A stretch of DNA of 64,000 nt from Thalassia testudinum (Eukaryota > Streptophyta > Magnoliopsida > Alismatales > Hydrocharitaceae), in contig JAZHRO010000002.1 of NCBI GenBank assembly GCA_037157565.1, forward strand, positions 70,825,001 to 70,889,000. Reading direction: 5' to 3'. The notes under the pieces are model-generated. The model was given only the letters and a program-made list of their open reading frames with translations. It had not been told where the DNA came from and did no database searches. Both the position numbers and the translations under genes were made by a program. The stretch's first letter is position 1. Every line of letters begins with the position of its first letter. Shown here one piece after another: positions 46,538 to 60,418 of the stretch.

Positions 46538-48080
46538 TTTCAAGGTTTTAACTTCCGTTCTAGACTCAAAGTGTCTGTCAACAATCATGATAAGTGCTTC
46601 TCCTTTTCTTTTGTGATTAGTTCAGAATTCCGACAATAGGCCTAGAGGTACTTAAGCACCAACCAAAATCCGGACCTGACCCGCTTTAGCCTCAGTCCTC
46701 CGCAAAGGTTTCTACGGCCCACAAAAACTAACCTAGGGTTTGTTGGATTCCGCGGTTAAAGCACCCATGCTTGAGATATTTTTAGCCTAAGTTCAGTTTG
46801 CAGTGCATTTTTTTGTAAGAGAGAGATAGAAGATTTATTTGTTTGGAGAGCTTTTCTCTCTCTTTTCTTTTTATTTCTAGCTTCGGATTAGCTTCTCAAC
46901 ACGGTCTGTATCGGATTCCTCGTCCCCATCATCAATCCTCAAGGGTCCCTGGCTTTCGAGATTTCGTGATAATCCCGCCCATGGAAACCCCTAGAACCCT
47001 GGCTTTCGAGATTTCGAGATAATCCCGCCCATGGCGTTCCGTGGCCGAATTTAGACCCGGGCGATCAACATTTCGGAATAATGCCGCCCATGGTATCTGA
47101 ACCAGCAGAGTGCTTACATGCCCCCAGTAGGATATTTAAATATCCTAAGAGACAAGCACCGAGGAGACGATATGTTGTTATGCATCTTCGAGGGGAATTT
47201 CCCACCTCTCCACGTTGGGAACTCGTCCAAATCAATTTGTGTTGATTGGTCGCTCATAATCTAGGTGACTTTTTCAGAACATTAGACGCTTTTTGCGTGA
47301 TTTGGATGTTTATGCGCACTGAACCAGACTGTGTGTGAATTTGGGGTGCTTAGGTTACCAAATCCCGCAAATCGGAGGTCAGTTAACGAGGCCGAATACT
47401 TCCTAAGCCTTAGACTTAATACTTAGGCTTCACATTTTCCTCAACCTCTTGAGGATTATCCAGATTTTAACGGATACGTGAATTTTTAAGCTAAAGAATC
47501 TAGCCCAAGAGGCCTAAGACCAACGTTCCCGCTAATCTCTTGTTATGTCTCCTTAGCACTTTTTCTTTTTCTTGATTTGGTCTAGAACTTCAGTTAACCC
47601 ATTAATCTTTCACTAATGACTATTTCTCTTCATTTTCATTTTGTGCTCCTTTTTGTCATTTTACTCTTTTCCTCTTCTCATTTGTATGACCTTGAATTGT
47701 TCCTCCCCTCCATCAAGTCTTTTTTTTTTATTGAAACCCTTTCTTGATATGAATTTTTCTGACGTTTTGCACTTTCATACCCCCCCCATGCCTAAGATTT
47801 GCAATGTCCCCATTGTAAATTAAGTGGGTTCGATTTCAGCTTAGTTCATGCAATAGGACAGGTGTGTGGTGAGTGAATGGGTCGAAGTGACCTGTTGTGA
47901 ACGATTTTTAATCTCGGGTAGGGATACCTGAGGTGAAGTCGGCTGTTCTAATGGATGAACCCTAAAGTGCAATATGAATTCCGCATAGAGATGTCAGAAA
48001 AGGTTTCGGGTTTTTCAAAGAATGATGGGTTGCCTCCCGTTAAGTGCTGAGTTTTACGCCATTGGCTGGGCGCAATGAGC
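46538..48080. other. 3' non-coding region of C
   Basis: No env-like frame. It holds the three-unit tandem repeat, a second polypurine-like tract with hairpin (47775-47815) and the GGGTTGCCTCCCGTTAAGTGC block. Confidence 0.6.
46946..47093. repeat. Three-unit tandem repeat in the 3' region of C
   Basis: Three units ending CCGCCCATGG, homologous to 16229-16375 of B. The third unit has diverged most. Confidence 0.75.
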
Positions 48081-51000
48081 TCAAGAGGAATGGAGGGTAA
48101 AGGATGACTCAGCCAAATCTATATCGGTCATGTCAATGAACGGCTTGAGTCTCTGACCATTCACGACAAAGGGTTCAGAATCGTGGCTGAGTGGGCTGAT
48201 TTCAATGGCTCCATTTCCGAAGATTTGTCGGACTAAGTAGGGTCCGACCCACTTGGATCTTAGCTTCCCTGGGAATAATTTGAGTCAGGCATCAAAGAGT
48301 AAAACTTTTTGACCAGGATGAAAGACCTTTCTAGAAATGTGTTTGTCGTGAAAAGCTTTTACCCGTTCTTTATAAATTCGCGAGTTCTCATACGCGTCGT
48401 GGCGTAATTCATCGATCTCGCTCATTTGAAGTCTTCTGTGGGTTCCAGCCTTAGAAAGATCCAGATTACAGGTCCGTACTGCCCAATAGGCTTTATGCTC
48501 CAACTCGACGGGGAGGTGACATGCCTTCCCGTACACTAGTCTGAAGGGAGACATTCCTAATTGGGTCTTGTGGGCGGTCCTATAGGCTCACAATGCTTCC
48601 GGAAGCCAAGAAGACCAATCTTTTCTATCAGGTCGAACAGTAACCTGAAGGATCTTCTTGATCTCTCGGTTAGATAGCTCAGCTAGACCATTAGTTTGGG
48701 GGTGGTAAGGAGTAGAGATTCGATGTGACACCCCGTATTTGGTCATCAGTGACCTAAACTGAGCGTTAGTGAAATGGGTCCCTCCGTCGGAAATTATAGC
48801 ACGTGGGATCCCGAACCTTGAGAAAATGTTTTGATGAGGGAATTTTATAACAACTTTATGGTTGTTGGTTCGGGTCGGAATGGCTTCTATCCACTTGGAA
48901 ACATAGTCAACTGCAAGTAAGATGTATTCAAAGCCCTCCGAGATAGGGAAGGGTCCCATGAAATCAATCCCCCAAATATCAAAAATTTCGCATACCAAGA
49001 TCGGTTGTAGAGGCATCATGTCTCGATGATTCATGTTGCCCAGAGTCTGGCAACGGGAACATGCCTTACAGTGATCGTATGCATCCTTGAAAATTGTGGG
49101 CCAGTAAAAGCCACACTGGAGGACTTTTGATGCGATTTTATGTCCTGAAAAATGTCCACCGCATGCTTGGTCATGGCAAAATGAGAGTATGTCTTTGATT
49201 TCCACTTCCGCGACGCATCGTCGAATTATCTGATCATCACCAATGCGGAATAGATACGGGTCTTCACATAGGTACTACTTGGCATCGGAATGCAATTTGT
49301 CCTTTTTGGCCTTCGGCCAATCGGGCGGAATCTGATGTGATGCCAGGTAATTAACTATATCAGCAAACCATGGAAGACTTGTACTGATAGTCAAGAGGTG
49401 CTCATCAGGAAAATGTTATGTAATAGGTCCGGAAGGGTCAATTATTTCAAAAGGAAGGCGGGACAAGTGATCAGCTACCACATTCTACTTTCCTGCCTTG
49501 TCGCGAATCTCGAGGTCAAATTCTTGCAACAGCAAGATCCATCGGATTAATCGAGGTTTCGCGTCCTTCTTTGCATGGAGATGCCTCACAGCTGTGTGAT
49601 CCGAGTATATGATAACACGGGAACCCAGAAGGTATGATCTGAATTTTTCCAGGGCAAATACTACAGCCAGCAGCTCTTTCTCAGTAACTGTATAGTTACG
49701 CTGAGCCTCATCCAGTGTTTTGCTGGCGTAGTAAATGACCACAGGTTTCCCGTCAATTTTCTGCCCCAAAACCGCTCCTACAGCGAAGTCAGATGCATCG
49801 CACATGATCTCAAAGGGTTGAGACCAATCAGGGGACTGTAGGATTGGGGCTTGGGTGACTCGGTCACGTAGGATCTCAAATGCTTGAGTGCATTTCTTGG
49901 AAATTTCGAAAGGCACATCCTTGGAGAGAAGATTGGTTAGGGGGCGCGCGATTTTGGAGAAATCAGGGATAAATTGACAGTAAAAATCGACGTGCCCCAA
50001 AAAAGATCGGATGTCCTTAATCGAGCTAGGCATAGGGAGCTTGGAAATCAAGTTAACCTTAGCTCGATCCACTTGGATGCCTTTCTCCGAGATTAAATGT
50101 CCCAGGACAATTCCCTCAGGCACCATGAAATGGCTCTTTTCCCAGGAAAGAACCAAATTCACCTCGATGCATCGCCTGAGTATTTGGACCAAGTGTTGGA
50201 GGCAATCGTCAAATGATTGTCCAAAACCTAAAAAGTCATCCATGAAGACTTCCAGATAATCACCCACCATATCTGAGAATATGGCAAGCATGCACCGCTG
50301 AAAAGTTGCAGGTGCATTGCAGAGACCGAATGGCATCCTTCGAAAAGCGTAAGTCCCGAAGGGGCAGGTGAATGTGGTCTTTTCTTGGTCCTCTGGATGG
50401 ATTGCCACCTGATTGTAACCGAAGTACCCATCAAGAAAGCAGAAGAACCTATTTCCCACTAGTTTTTCAAGGATCTGATCAATAACGGTAGTGGGAAATG
50501 ATCCTTCTTCGTGGAGGAATTTAGTCTTCTGTAATCAATGCAGACTCTCCACGAGTTAGCTATTCGGGTAAGAATGACTTCTCCGGCTTCAGTCGTGATA
50601 ATGGTAAGTCCTGCCTTTTTAGGCACCACTTGTATTGGACTCACCCAACGACTGTCGGAGATCGGGTAGATGATCCATGCATCTAACCACTTTATGATCT
50701 CCTTTTTCACGACCTCCTGTAGGTTAGGGTTTAGGCGTCTTTGCATTTCTCTTGAAGGTCGTGCGCCTTCTTCTATGTAGATTCGATGTGTGCAGTATGA
50801 AGGGCTTATGTCAGTCAAATCATCGAGAGTCCATCCAATGGCTCTACGATGTTGCTGGAGAACAGAAATCAAACAGAGTTCCTGGTCAGGTGTGAGTCGA
50901 GAGTTGATAATCACAGGAAAGGTCTGATTTGAATCCAAAAACACGTACTTTAGATGTTCAGGAAGGGGCTTGAGTTCCATGACAGGATTTTCAGCAGCAG

Positions 51001-53620
51001 CGGGTGGTTCGGGGTTTGTATCAGGAGTAATGGTAGGAGTCATAGGTGTGTCTAGATCATGTTCGCACTCCTCTGTTAGCGGGTTTTGATTCTCTAGTGG
51101 TTGATCAGGAATAATCAGGTTGTCCTCTATATGTAATTCATTAGCCACGGCTCGGATATCACATATTTCCTCTATAACCCCACAATTAATCCCTTGTTGG
51201 GCCTTAAAAATGTCAATCTTCAGGTTTTGGTTCCCAAATTTTAATTATATCTGGCCCTCTTCGCAGTTTATGTTGGCCCTAACAGTGGCCAAAAAGGGTC
51301 TCCCTAATATGATTGGTGTGTCCCTTGGGTTCTTAGGTGCATCCATGTCTAGTACTATGAAGTCCACCGGGAAATAGAAATCCCGTACCCTAACAATGAC
51401 ATCCTCGAGTATTCCTTTAGGTGACTTGATGGATCGATCGGCTAACTGCAATGTCACCTCAGTGGGTTTAAGTTCAGATTCTTCAAGGTGGTCAAGGAGG
51501 GATGTAGGTATTAAATTTATGGAGGCACCTAGGTCTAGTAAGGCTCTATCAAATTGGGTTTCACCAATTTTACAGGAAATCAAGGGAGTTCCTGGGTCTT
51601 TAGCCTTGGGTGGGAGTTTGCTCAAGATGACAGAGCCGGCTTGCTCTGACAGTACGATTGGATTCCCATCCTTGGTTCGCGGCTTACGTTTAGGGTACAT
51701 GTCTTTCAAGAATCTTGCGTAAGCCGGTATGTGGCGAATTGCATCCATCAATGGGATGTTTATCTGGACCTGGTCAAAGAGCTTGATCAGATCCTCCTCG
51801 GGAGCCACGGGTTTGGTTATCCTTTTTCCTTTGGTCAAGGCCTCAGGAAATGGGATCCTAGTTGGCTCCTCTAGGATAGGTCCAGGTTCTTGATCTGGGA
51901 CAGTAGTATCTTGGATAACTATCCTAGGGTCTTGGTTATCATCAGGCTTGGAGTGGTTTGGATAATGTGGGTCTTGGGTTGTTTTACCACTACGTGTTGT
52001 TACAGAGTTTAATCCGGCCTGATTCTGGTTTAGGTTTGGTAGGAGGGGTGGCTGCTGCTGAAATCCTGCATAAGATGTTGAAGCTTCCATCCCGTCTAGT
52101 GATGGAGCAGTAGGGGCCTGATAAATCACATGTGTTTGGCCTGAATTTGGATTCATAACACGCTTCTGGGTTAGCACGTTATTTGGGTTGGGCAGAGGTT
52201 GCGAGGGAAGGGTACCAGGTTGGCGGGAATTTGCCATCGGGGCCAGTTGGTTGCGAACCTCTGTGATCTCGTCCTTGTGCTGTTTTTGCATTGCCGCATT
52301 CGTCTTTTGAATGTCAGCCAGTGTTTGAAGGATAAGAGTCAGTTGATCCTGGTTTTGCCCGGATTGGTAGGTGGGATTGGGCCGGGGCTGAGGCGGCTGA
52401 TATGGACGAGGGGCTTGCGGACGGGGTTGATATGGTGGTCTTTGAGAATTTCCCGCCCATTGAAAGTTAGGATGATTTCGCCATCCAGGGTTGTAGGTAT
52501 TGGAGAATGGGTCATTCTGGATGGCGTTGAGATCCTCGCAGTTCTGAGGAACCTCAGGAAAGTCAGAATACGAGGGTTCAGAGTTCTCCCAACTCTAGTA
52601 GAATGGATCGGAGGTCACTCCGGTCCGAGAGGTAGACGGGGGTGGATATGGGTCCAGCCCCTTGGCAGATTGGTGATAGATGTTTTGCACAGTTTCCCTT
52701 GCCAGAGGTGGTCGTGCAAAAGAGTTTTGCACAGAGGTGGCTTGCTGCAAATGTCGAGTTAGCTCGTCCACCTTCTTTTCTATGATAGAAACCTTGTCCA
52801 ACCGACTGGCCATTAGTTCCAAGTCAACAAAATTGGACAGGTCCTGCATCTCATGTGTCCCTCTCAGATTCGTCGATGTGCGGGCATTCGTCCTGTCGAA
52901 TAAGCCCACGGAGTCATTATTTATGGAGTTCTCACACATGTTTTCGAGAATCTCCCACACTGTGTCCTCGTGTTGACCCATGATGTTTCCTCCGCATGTT
53001 GCATTGACGAATAAACGAATGTCTTCACAGAGTCCCTGGTAAAAAGACTGGACTTGTTCCCACTTAGGAACTCCGTGATGGGGATACTTTCGCATGAGAT
53101 CTAAGAATCGATCCCATGCTTCGTGAAGAGGTTCTTCCGGTTGTTGAGTGAAATGAGTGATCTGGTGGAGCAAGGCATTCGTCCGGCCAACGGGGAAGAA
53201 TTTTTTCAAAAATTCAGACTGCAGTTCCTTCCATGTGTTGATCGGACGGGTCTGAGTTTGATACCAGTGTGCGGCCTTGTCCATGAGGGAGAACGAAAAC
53301 ATTTTCATGAGTAGGATATCCCAGTTTTGTACATCTGACCCGAAGGTCTGGGCCAGATACTTGAGTTGTTTAATGTGTTGGAATGGATCCTCAGAGTTAA
53401 GCCCGTGAAACTTTGGTATGGCATGAATCATATTGGGCTTCAGTTCAGAATCAGGTCCTCCAATCGGGATTCGTACTCGAGGTTCGATCGCCACCGCAGC
53501 AGGATTATAGTGATCTCGCATCATAGGTCGTTGCGGTGGGTTTACAAAGTTCTGAAAGAGATCATTAAGGCGTTGAAGTTGGTGTTCAAGGTTATTCTCC
53601 TCTTCGATGGGTTGTGCCAT
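48081..53620 (-). pseudogene. C gag-pol pseudogene
   Basis: Gag starts at the ATG at 53620 (M-A-Q-P-I-E-E). Gag core, linker, protease (D-L-G-A-S, about 51520-51535), RT (about 49900-50800), RNase H (about 49490-49850), integrase zinc finger (about 49060-49200) and integrase core (48588-49000) are recognisable in order, ending near 48081. Lesions include TAG at 52595, TAA at 51245, a one-base deletion near 50484 relative to B, stops at 49485 and between 49205 and 49450, and a Trp-to-stop change at 48588. Several lesions fit C-to-T decay. No intact enzyme can be made. Confidence 0.9.
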
Positions 53621-54700
53621 GATGGAAGAAGAAGGAGAACCAGGGTATGAATCAGATGAAAGATTTATGTAGTGGGGTTGCTGCACAAACAAGGGCGTCG
53701 AGGCTTGGCCTCGACGAGAGTGAATTTCTAAAGGAGGTCTTAAGGGTGGCCTTAAGGACCTCCTACCGAACATGCACTGAAGGATGTGATGAGATTAAAA
53801 GGTGCTGGACCCAATCAAGACACCCAAAAATTGTTGGGTGACTATAGAGGTTCGGGGTGGATGGACCCCTTAGTCAGAAAAGGTTGTCCACTTGAGAAAT
53901 ACCTGGGCAGCCAGAGAGGGAGAGTCCCGCAAAGACCCGTACACGATAGAGCATCCCCATGAGTTACAGGGTTTCCCCCACCCGACCTCTCTTGTCACTG
54001 CGGTTCCAGGTAGACCAGAATGGGGACCTTGACCTCTTAAGTCTACCTTTTTTACTTTAAGATCAAGGTGCTTAATGTTCCACTTGAACTTTTAGGTATT
54101 TTCAGTGAAAAAGTGACCTAATTTTAAGGTTGGTTGACCCAAGGGATCAACTTCACCTTTTGTTCCTTTAAGAGCTTTTAGGTCCTTTTCTTTTAAGGTT
54201 CAAATGGATTAAAAGCCTGATTTGCTTAGGGTTCTTCTTGTGTAGATCTTTTCAATCAAGGTTTAGGCACACCTCTTTGTTTAAGATAAGGTGTGTCTCT
54301 AAAAACCCTAGCTTTGTAATCCTTAACTTGGCTCTAGTGGGTCCAATTTAGTTGCCTCAGAATTTAGTACCTAGGGCTCAATCAAGAAAGTTTTAGCCCT
54401 AGTTACCTTAGTTGAATGAGCAGATAAAAATGTGTTGAAATGAAAATCAGGCAACTTGATGAGTTACTAAATATGAAACAGGTAGCCCTAAGTTGATTGT
54501 TCTTTCTTTTTTTTTCCTTTCAGATTTTGAGAGAGTTAAGAGGGAGGGCTTATGGAAATTGCCTGTTCCTTGGAGTGTCTGTTGTACAGCTGCTCTTCTT
54601 TCCTTTTTGCTTTCCTTGTTTTGAGCACAACAAAAGAGAGGAGTTAGGTCAAATATTGGATCAAAAAGTTGTAATCAAAAGCTTTAAAAGTGCCCGTTGC
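53621..54700 (-). other. 5' leader region of C
   Basis: Non-coding leader between primer site and gag, collinear with the leader of B. No gene seen. Confidence 0.6.
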
Positions 54701-54718
54701 TCCCCGGCAACGGTGCCA
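54701..54718 (-). other. Primer binding site of C (tRNA-Asp)
   Basis: The + strand TCCCCGGCAACGGTGCCA matches the tRNA-Asp 3' end at 17 of 18 positions, three bases from the 5' LTR. Confidence 0.9.
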
Positions 54719-54721
54719 AAA

Positions 54722-57402
54722 TGTTTGTATGCTTTTGTGGGGTTTTAAAAGATAACACGTTGTAATATAGCCAATAAAACGTTCAAACAAATATAGAGAA
54801 TTTTATTACTCGAAAAACTAGAGTATCCGAGGTCGAACACAGGGAGCAATCTCAATACTTTTAAAACCAAAGAATACAACTTTTAAATGAAAATAATTGA
54901 TTCAAAGAGAGTTATAAAAAGAATTGCTAAAAGAAAACAGAATTGGACGTCTGATTTCTTTATCAGACGTCTTAAAAGTAAGTCTTCTTTCTCTCTTCTG
55001 CCTTCTTCTTCTTCGTTGGCTCTTCTTCTTCTTTTCTTCTGATCCACAGGTCTTTGTCTTCCTTGAACTTCTTTCTCTTCTCTTTCCTGCGAAGGCTTCT
55101 TCTTCCTGCCCTTTGTTTCTCTTCTGTCTTCTTCCTTTTTGTCTGCAGTCCTTCTTTCTTCCTTATCTTCTCTTCTTCTGCTTCTTCTTCCTTCTTCTCC
55201 TTGCGGCTAAGTCTCCTCTCTTCACCGCCCGGCCTGCCTGCACACAGGGAAGCAAAACCTAACTCTTCCCCTCTACCCGAACGTCTCTCTCTCTCTGCAA
55301 TTCGCTCAAGGACGCTCTCCCAGAGCCACGGGTATTCGAGTCGGATCTCGCACCCGGGACCAGGCGCACCGGCAGGTGGGTGATGCGCGAGGAGTGCTCA
55401 AGTTAGGGTCGGGTCAGATCCCGCCAGATCCGCGAGGTGAAACTGCGGACGAGGCAGGCGTGGGTCAGGTGAGGGACCTCACCCCTGTGCGTTCGGAGGC
55501 GATAAGCAGATAACACAAAAACACTTTAAACCATACCTGCGCGTTGCGTTTCGCCGATGTGGGACTATCTTGCCTGCCCCAATTTTGCGCGCTCGCAGAG
55601 CTTTCTTCGTGCAATTGCCTAAGCTGCGGGCTTCGCAGCTCTACCAGCTGGACCCGAGGGCTTCGCACTTCTCGCACGAATCTGCTGCGCCTGAAGCCTG
55701 GAAGACCTGACGCCTAGAGCTGCTGCGAAGCTACTTGCTGCTTCAACCGTCAATGGCGGCAGGGCTGAAAACCTGTCAAACACAAGCACGACCTATTGGC
55801 CTAATCAGACCAGCTGGGCACCTTCGCCGTGACACGGCGAAGGTGGTGAACGGTGCTGCAGGCCGTGGGATGGCCTAGGCGTGCTTGCCTAGGTCAACCT
55901 GTGGCCGGAAGTATGGGTGAGTTCGGGGGTCTATTGCGGAGGTGTGGAGTGGCAGTGGAGGGGCGGAGATTGTTCCTTGTGGTGGGGCAGAGCTTCTGAG
56001 ATGGTTGGCGAGCCGTGTGGAGGGGCGGAATGGTGGATGCAGCTCGCCGTAGGTCGGTCGGAGGCGAGGAAGATGGAGGTGGTCAGGCACTGTCGGGGGG
56101 CAATTAACTAAAATAACAGGGGGAAAGGAGAGAGGGAAAGATAGACAAGGTATCTGGAGTGTTCTGGAAGAGAGGGAGGCAGCGGAGCGGACGACGCGTA
56201 GCTGCCGTCGTCGGAGAAGAACCCTGAGGGAGGGAGCGGCGACGAGGATGAGGTCAGGGGCACGCGCGCTTGGTACGGCGCGACGCGGGAGGAAGAATCG
56301 AAGTTGACTCTGCTTCTGGTATGGCAGTAGAGCGACGAGAAGGAGGGGAGGAGGTCGCCGGAGCTTGCGGGTCTCTTGGTCGGAGATGGAAGAGAGGAAA
56401 GTTTGGGGGAATCTCCGTCAATTCAAGTCTAAAGATCTGCGGCCGGGTCTGAAGATCCTTTTATAGGTGTTGGTCGAATCTTCTAGTGCGTGGAGATCGC
56501 GCAATCACCTCCGCCGGCTCGCCGGAGAAAGAAAGAAGGTGGATACCCAAATCCCTCGTGCATTCGCACGAGAGATTGGGTTCACACCAGAGATCGTGAT
56601 CGGCTTTATATGGAAGGGAATTCCTCAAAGAATCTCCCTTCCATTTCTGGGAGGGAATCTCTGAGGAATCAGAGAGTAATCCCTCTCTAAACCTTGCCGG
56701 AGATCGGTTCTGCCCTAACAATGGCGGCAGGACCTGATTGCAAAGGTGGCGAGGAACTTAGGGGGCACTCTTCAATGATTTTCAAAAGATAGGGACCAAG
56801 TTGTGATTTGGGTGTACTAAATTACAAAGTAGGTCAAGATGACCTCCACTTAGGTCCAAATTTTGGTATAAACCTAATTTGGACCTAAGGAATCCAATGG
56901 TGAAGTTGGATTTCAGGTTTGACCTCGTTTGACTGGACATTTTGCGTAAAAACCCAAATTAGGTTAATTGAATGGCTAGGACCCTAATCTAGGTCAAACT
57001 GCGTTCCAAAGGCCACATTAAGTGTTCTCAACCCTAAGGAGTATTTTTCCATGATTTTTAGAGGGTTTACTTGATTTTTATCTTGGTCGGAACCTTGTTA
57101 ATTTAAGCGGGTCTGTTTTAGGGTTACCAAATGTCATTTAATTCCTAGATTGCACATAAACCCATTTCTGATTGACTCAACCCACTTTTTATCTCATTTA
57201 GACCATTTGACCTATGTTTTGCCTCTGAGAAATCCCATTTATGCACTGCAATGGTAAAATTACAGTTTTAACCTTTAATTCATGTTTTCTTCTCAGAGCA
57301 CTTATTCCTTCATTTAGGCCTTTTTCTAGGTTATGTAGGAGCTTTTATCTTCTTTATTGGATCAAAATGAGCTAGTTATGGCTCATGATGAGGCTCTCAT
57401 CA
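54722..57402 (-). repeat. 5' LTR of C (right copy)
   Basis: 2681 bp, TGTTTGTATGC...CTCTCATCA, homologous to 43814-46499. It contains TATA CCTATAAAAGG (about 56459-56469, - strand) and an intact USE + TATA module. Confidence 0.92.
55523..55565 (-). promoter_or_regulatory. USE + TATA module in the 5' LTR of C
   Basis: On the - strand GTCCCACATCG (55565-55555), a 24-bp gap, TTTAAAGT (55530-55523). It is unchanged from the other LTR despite scattered substitutions around it. Confidence 0.62.
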
Positions 57403-59440
57403 GGGTGTGTGCAGGTTCTGCTCGGGAGGGCGCGAGACTCGCCATCCAACGCGAATCGGACGTCTGGCCGCAGTGCCAGACGACGGAGAGGACTTCCAGA
57501 CGTCCGGGTTGACCATCGGACGTCTGGGAATTAAGTCAAATGCCCCCGTAGGCTTCTGGACGTCTGAGGGACTACACAGAGCGAAGGTATCATCTGAACC
57601 ACCTTTTAAGACGTCTGGAAGAGGTTCCAGACGTCTGATTTTGGACTGTTTCGTCGTTTTCCACCCGTTTAGGGCCCGTTCGGAGTCTGTTTTTCGCGTT
57701 TCGAGTTGCGTTCTTCCCAGAATGAAATCCTCTACCCGTTTACAGTAATTATATACTATTCTGAGAAACTCCTTGTGTTTGATCCTTGTGTTAGGACCCC
57801 GTTCCATTGCAGTCTCGGGGGTTGCGGAGGCGCGCGGGATTTCCGACCACGCCCCCAGTACTCCCGTTGTAGCTGGTAGAGTGGCTTTTAAATTTATTAG
57901 CATAAATTGTTACACTTATGGAACAATTAATAGAACCTAGGACATTGCATGAATCCTAGGAATGAGAACTAGATTGAATGATAGATCCTAGGGTATTGCA
58001 TGAATCCTAGGGCTGGAAAACTAGATTGTATGATAGATCCTAGGGTACGGCATAAATCCTAGGACTGGAAAACTAGTGGAATATATAAATATTGCAGTCT
58101 CGGAAAGGTGGAAAGGAAATAATAGCTGCCTGTAAATTGATTTAACCGCTGCCTGTTATGAATAAATAAACATGATTGAAAACATGGGTTGTTTGAACGT
58201 GAAACTGGAATGGTGAAACCTAAATGTGCTGAGTTAAAAGAGCTGGAACCCTACGGGGAATTAGGTGTAGAACTCCTGGAAAGAGAATGGAATGGAACTG
58301 AGAAAGAAAGACGTGGAAGTGTGTTGCCTCTTGGGTACGTAGTGCCAGGGGAAGCACCTGTTACCTGTTTAGTGCAGAGCGGAGCCAGCCGCCCCAGGGA
58401 CCCGGGGATAGGTCTGGCCACTTTGTACCGACTTTTGGCCCTCGTGTACACAGTACCGAGGAGAGCTACTAGTGTAGAGCGAGTACTAGCTACCCCACGG
58501 GCCTCGGGGTGCTGCTAGCTCACCTACACCGACTTATTAGGCCCACTGGGCAAACCAGGGTAGTCAGGCGAGGGTACGCGGACTGTGGAGGGGCAAGACC
58601 CCTGTTTGGTTACTGTGGAGGGGCTAGACCCCTGTTACTGAGAGGGCTCTGCCCTATACTGGTTCCGTGCTGTGCTTGGGCGCACCCGTTAACGGAAACG
58701 ACTGACCGCGTGCCAGTGCGGGGAAGCTACCCGTGCATTTACCGCGCGTGCCGTAGTCACCGTTACGTCTGTCAGCGACCTTGGGGTGGTTGACTGAGGG
58801 TAGGACCACCATGGGGGGACTCTCCCGGCCAGGAGAGCACCATGTGTTACTTCTACTTTTCAGAAAAGATTGCAATCAAGATCGTTCCCACGAGGAACAT
58901 TCGAGATCAAGTGAAGGATCTGAGAAATAAATAAATCGTGAAATAATAAAAAGACGTAAATAAAGAAAGTAACGAAATATAACAATTACTGTACACTCTA
59001 CTGCTTCTTTAGTTTTAGTTGCCACTCTACTCAGCGTTTCGCTGACGTGTTACACTCGTTACTTTTCAGGACCAGGTGTTGAGCAGCCAGGGTCAACGGC
59101 TGCAGAGGATGCTGGGCCGAGTAGGGTCCAGTAGAGTTACCGCAGTTCTTTTGTACCCCTTTTGTTCCACTGTAGTGAGTAGTTCTTGTTACTCTCTGTA
59201 CTTTTCCTTACTTGTAGTTCATGTTATGTTATAATTGTTGTTCTACTGTTGTGGTGGTATATACTGTAGTAGTTCTTTTTCTTACTGCTGTATTTTGTTA
59301 CTGCTAGTTATATTCATGCTGAATGTGGTTTATTTTACCGCTCTTTTGGTTACTTCCTCATTGGACGACTAGGTCTTGGGATTAGTCGAGTCGGTCCGGT
59401 TCTCGTGTCTCGTAGGGACTCGGGAAATCGGGTCATTACA
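57403..59440 (+). mobile_element. Solo LTR D1, segment 2
   Basis: Continuation of D1 after C. It begins with the second GGGTG copy, carries many GACGTCTG words (57458-57640), then the family's conserved blocks, and ends ...GGGTCATTACA at 59440, followed by TSD GTCCC. With segment 1 the LTR is about 2.72 kb. The open frames 57400-58875 are not protein-like. Confidence 0.9.
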
Positions 59441-59445
59441 GTCCC

Positions 59446-60413
59446 TCTATTGAGGAATTAGATTCGCTGCCTGGTGCTATCGTTACACTTATGTCAAATA
59501 AGCGCACTAATCTAAAAAATCGACTTAATTAAATACATAATATAGTTCAAGTTGGGTCAAACCACATAAAGGGAGTGTAATGTGATTAACTAGGAGTGCT
59601 CATGAATTTTTTCTTTTTTTGGAATTTTTAAAATCTTTTTTCTTTGGATTTTTTTTATTGTACAAGAGGCAAAACTGTATATTTGACCTCTTGTGCTTAT
59701 ACATATCGATCTACTGTAGAAATATGGCAAATTTTAGTGCCACAGAATCCAATGAAACATATTTCTAAAGCTAACAATAAGATCTATTCGGATTAAAATA
59801 GTAGTGAAAACACGATCAAAACAACAAACAAACAATGTGGGAAATGGCATGGGGTTTGGGGTGTTTCCTAGGCATTCTAAGCTACATCTAGGATTACGTT
59901 GTAGTCACAATACATGTTCCCCTAGGCTTGGCATGTGTCAACTTCACATTCGAGGCATAGCCCAACTCGAAGATTCACTCTTAGGCTCAGGCTATCTCCA
60001 AATGATCCATAGCAACCGCCAACTTGGGTTCCCGCACATTGCGAGCCACTCAACCCAATACACACCCTAACCTACCTAAGTCATCTCCCTACTCGCCTAA
60101 GGAATTAGCCACACATCGAAATTGAGAACACGCACATCATCTCACGAAATACATAAGCATTCATTTTCAAATCAAATGTCAAGTTCAAATGTACAAAATA
60201 AAGTGAATGGAAATGAAACCACTTGGCAGCTAAGGGTGGACTGCATGTAGGTGGTGATGGCTGGTCGTCCCTTCAAGGTTGCTACAATTGACTCCACCTC
60301 CTCTGCAATCGACTCCACCTCCAGATGAAGATGGTGAATGGCTGTGGTGGTGGTTGGGAAGGTGGGGTGCGTTGCAAGATCGGAAGGAGTTTAAATTTGG
60401 TGGCCGATGGACT
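59446..60413. other. Spacer between D1 and D2, no gene seen
   Basis: About 970 bp. One open frame (59804-60070, +) has no recognisable features. Confidence 0.55.
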
Positions 60414-60418
60414 GGGGG

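Larger units (their letters stand above)
43814..57402 (-). mobile_element. Athila-like Ty3/gypsy element C, inserted in D1
   Basis: The element is 13,589 bp with TSD GGGTG (43809-43813 and 57403-57407). LTRs are 43814-46499 (2686 bp) and 54722-57402 (2681 bp); the first 235 bp differ at six sites plus a small indel, so C is older than A. On the - strand: 5' LTR, tRNA-Asp primer site, leader, gag, pol, 3' region, polypurine tract, 3' LTR. It is the same family as B and E. The coding region is broken in several places. Confidence 0.94.
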
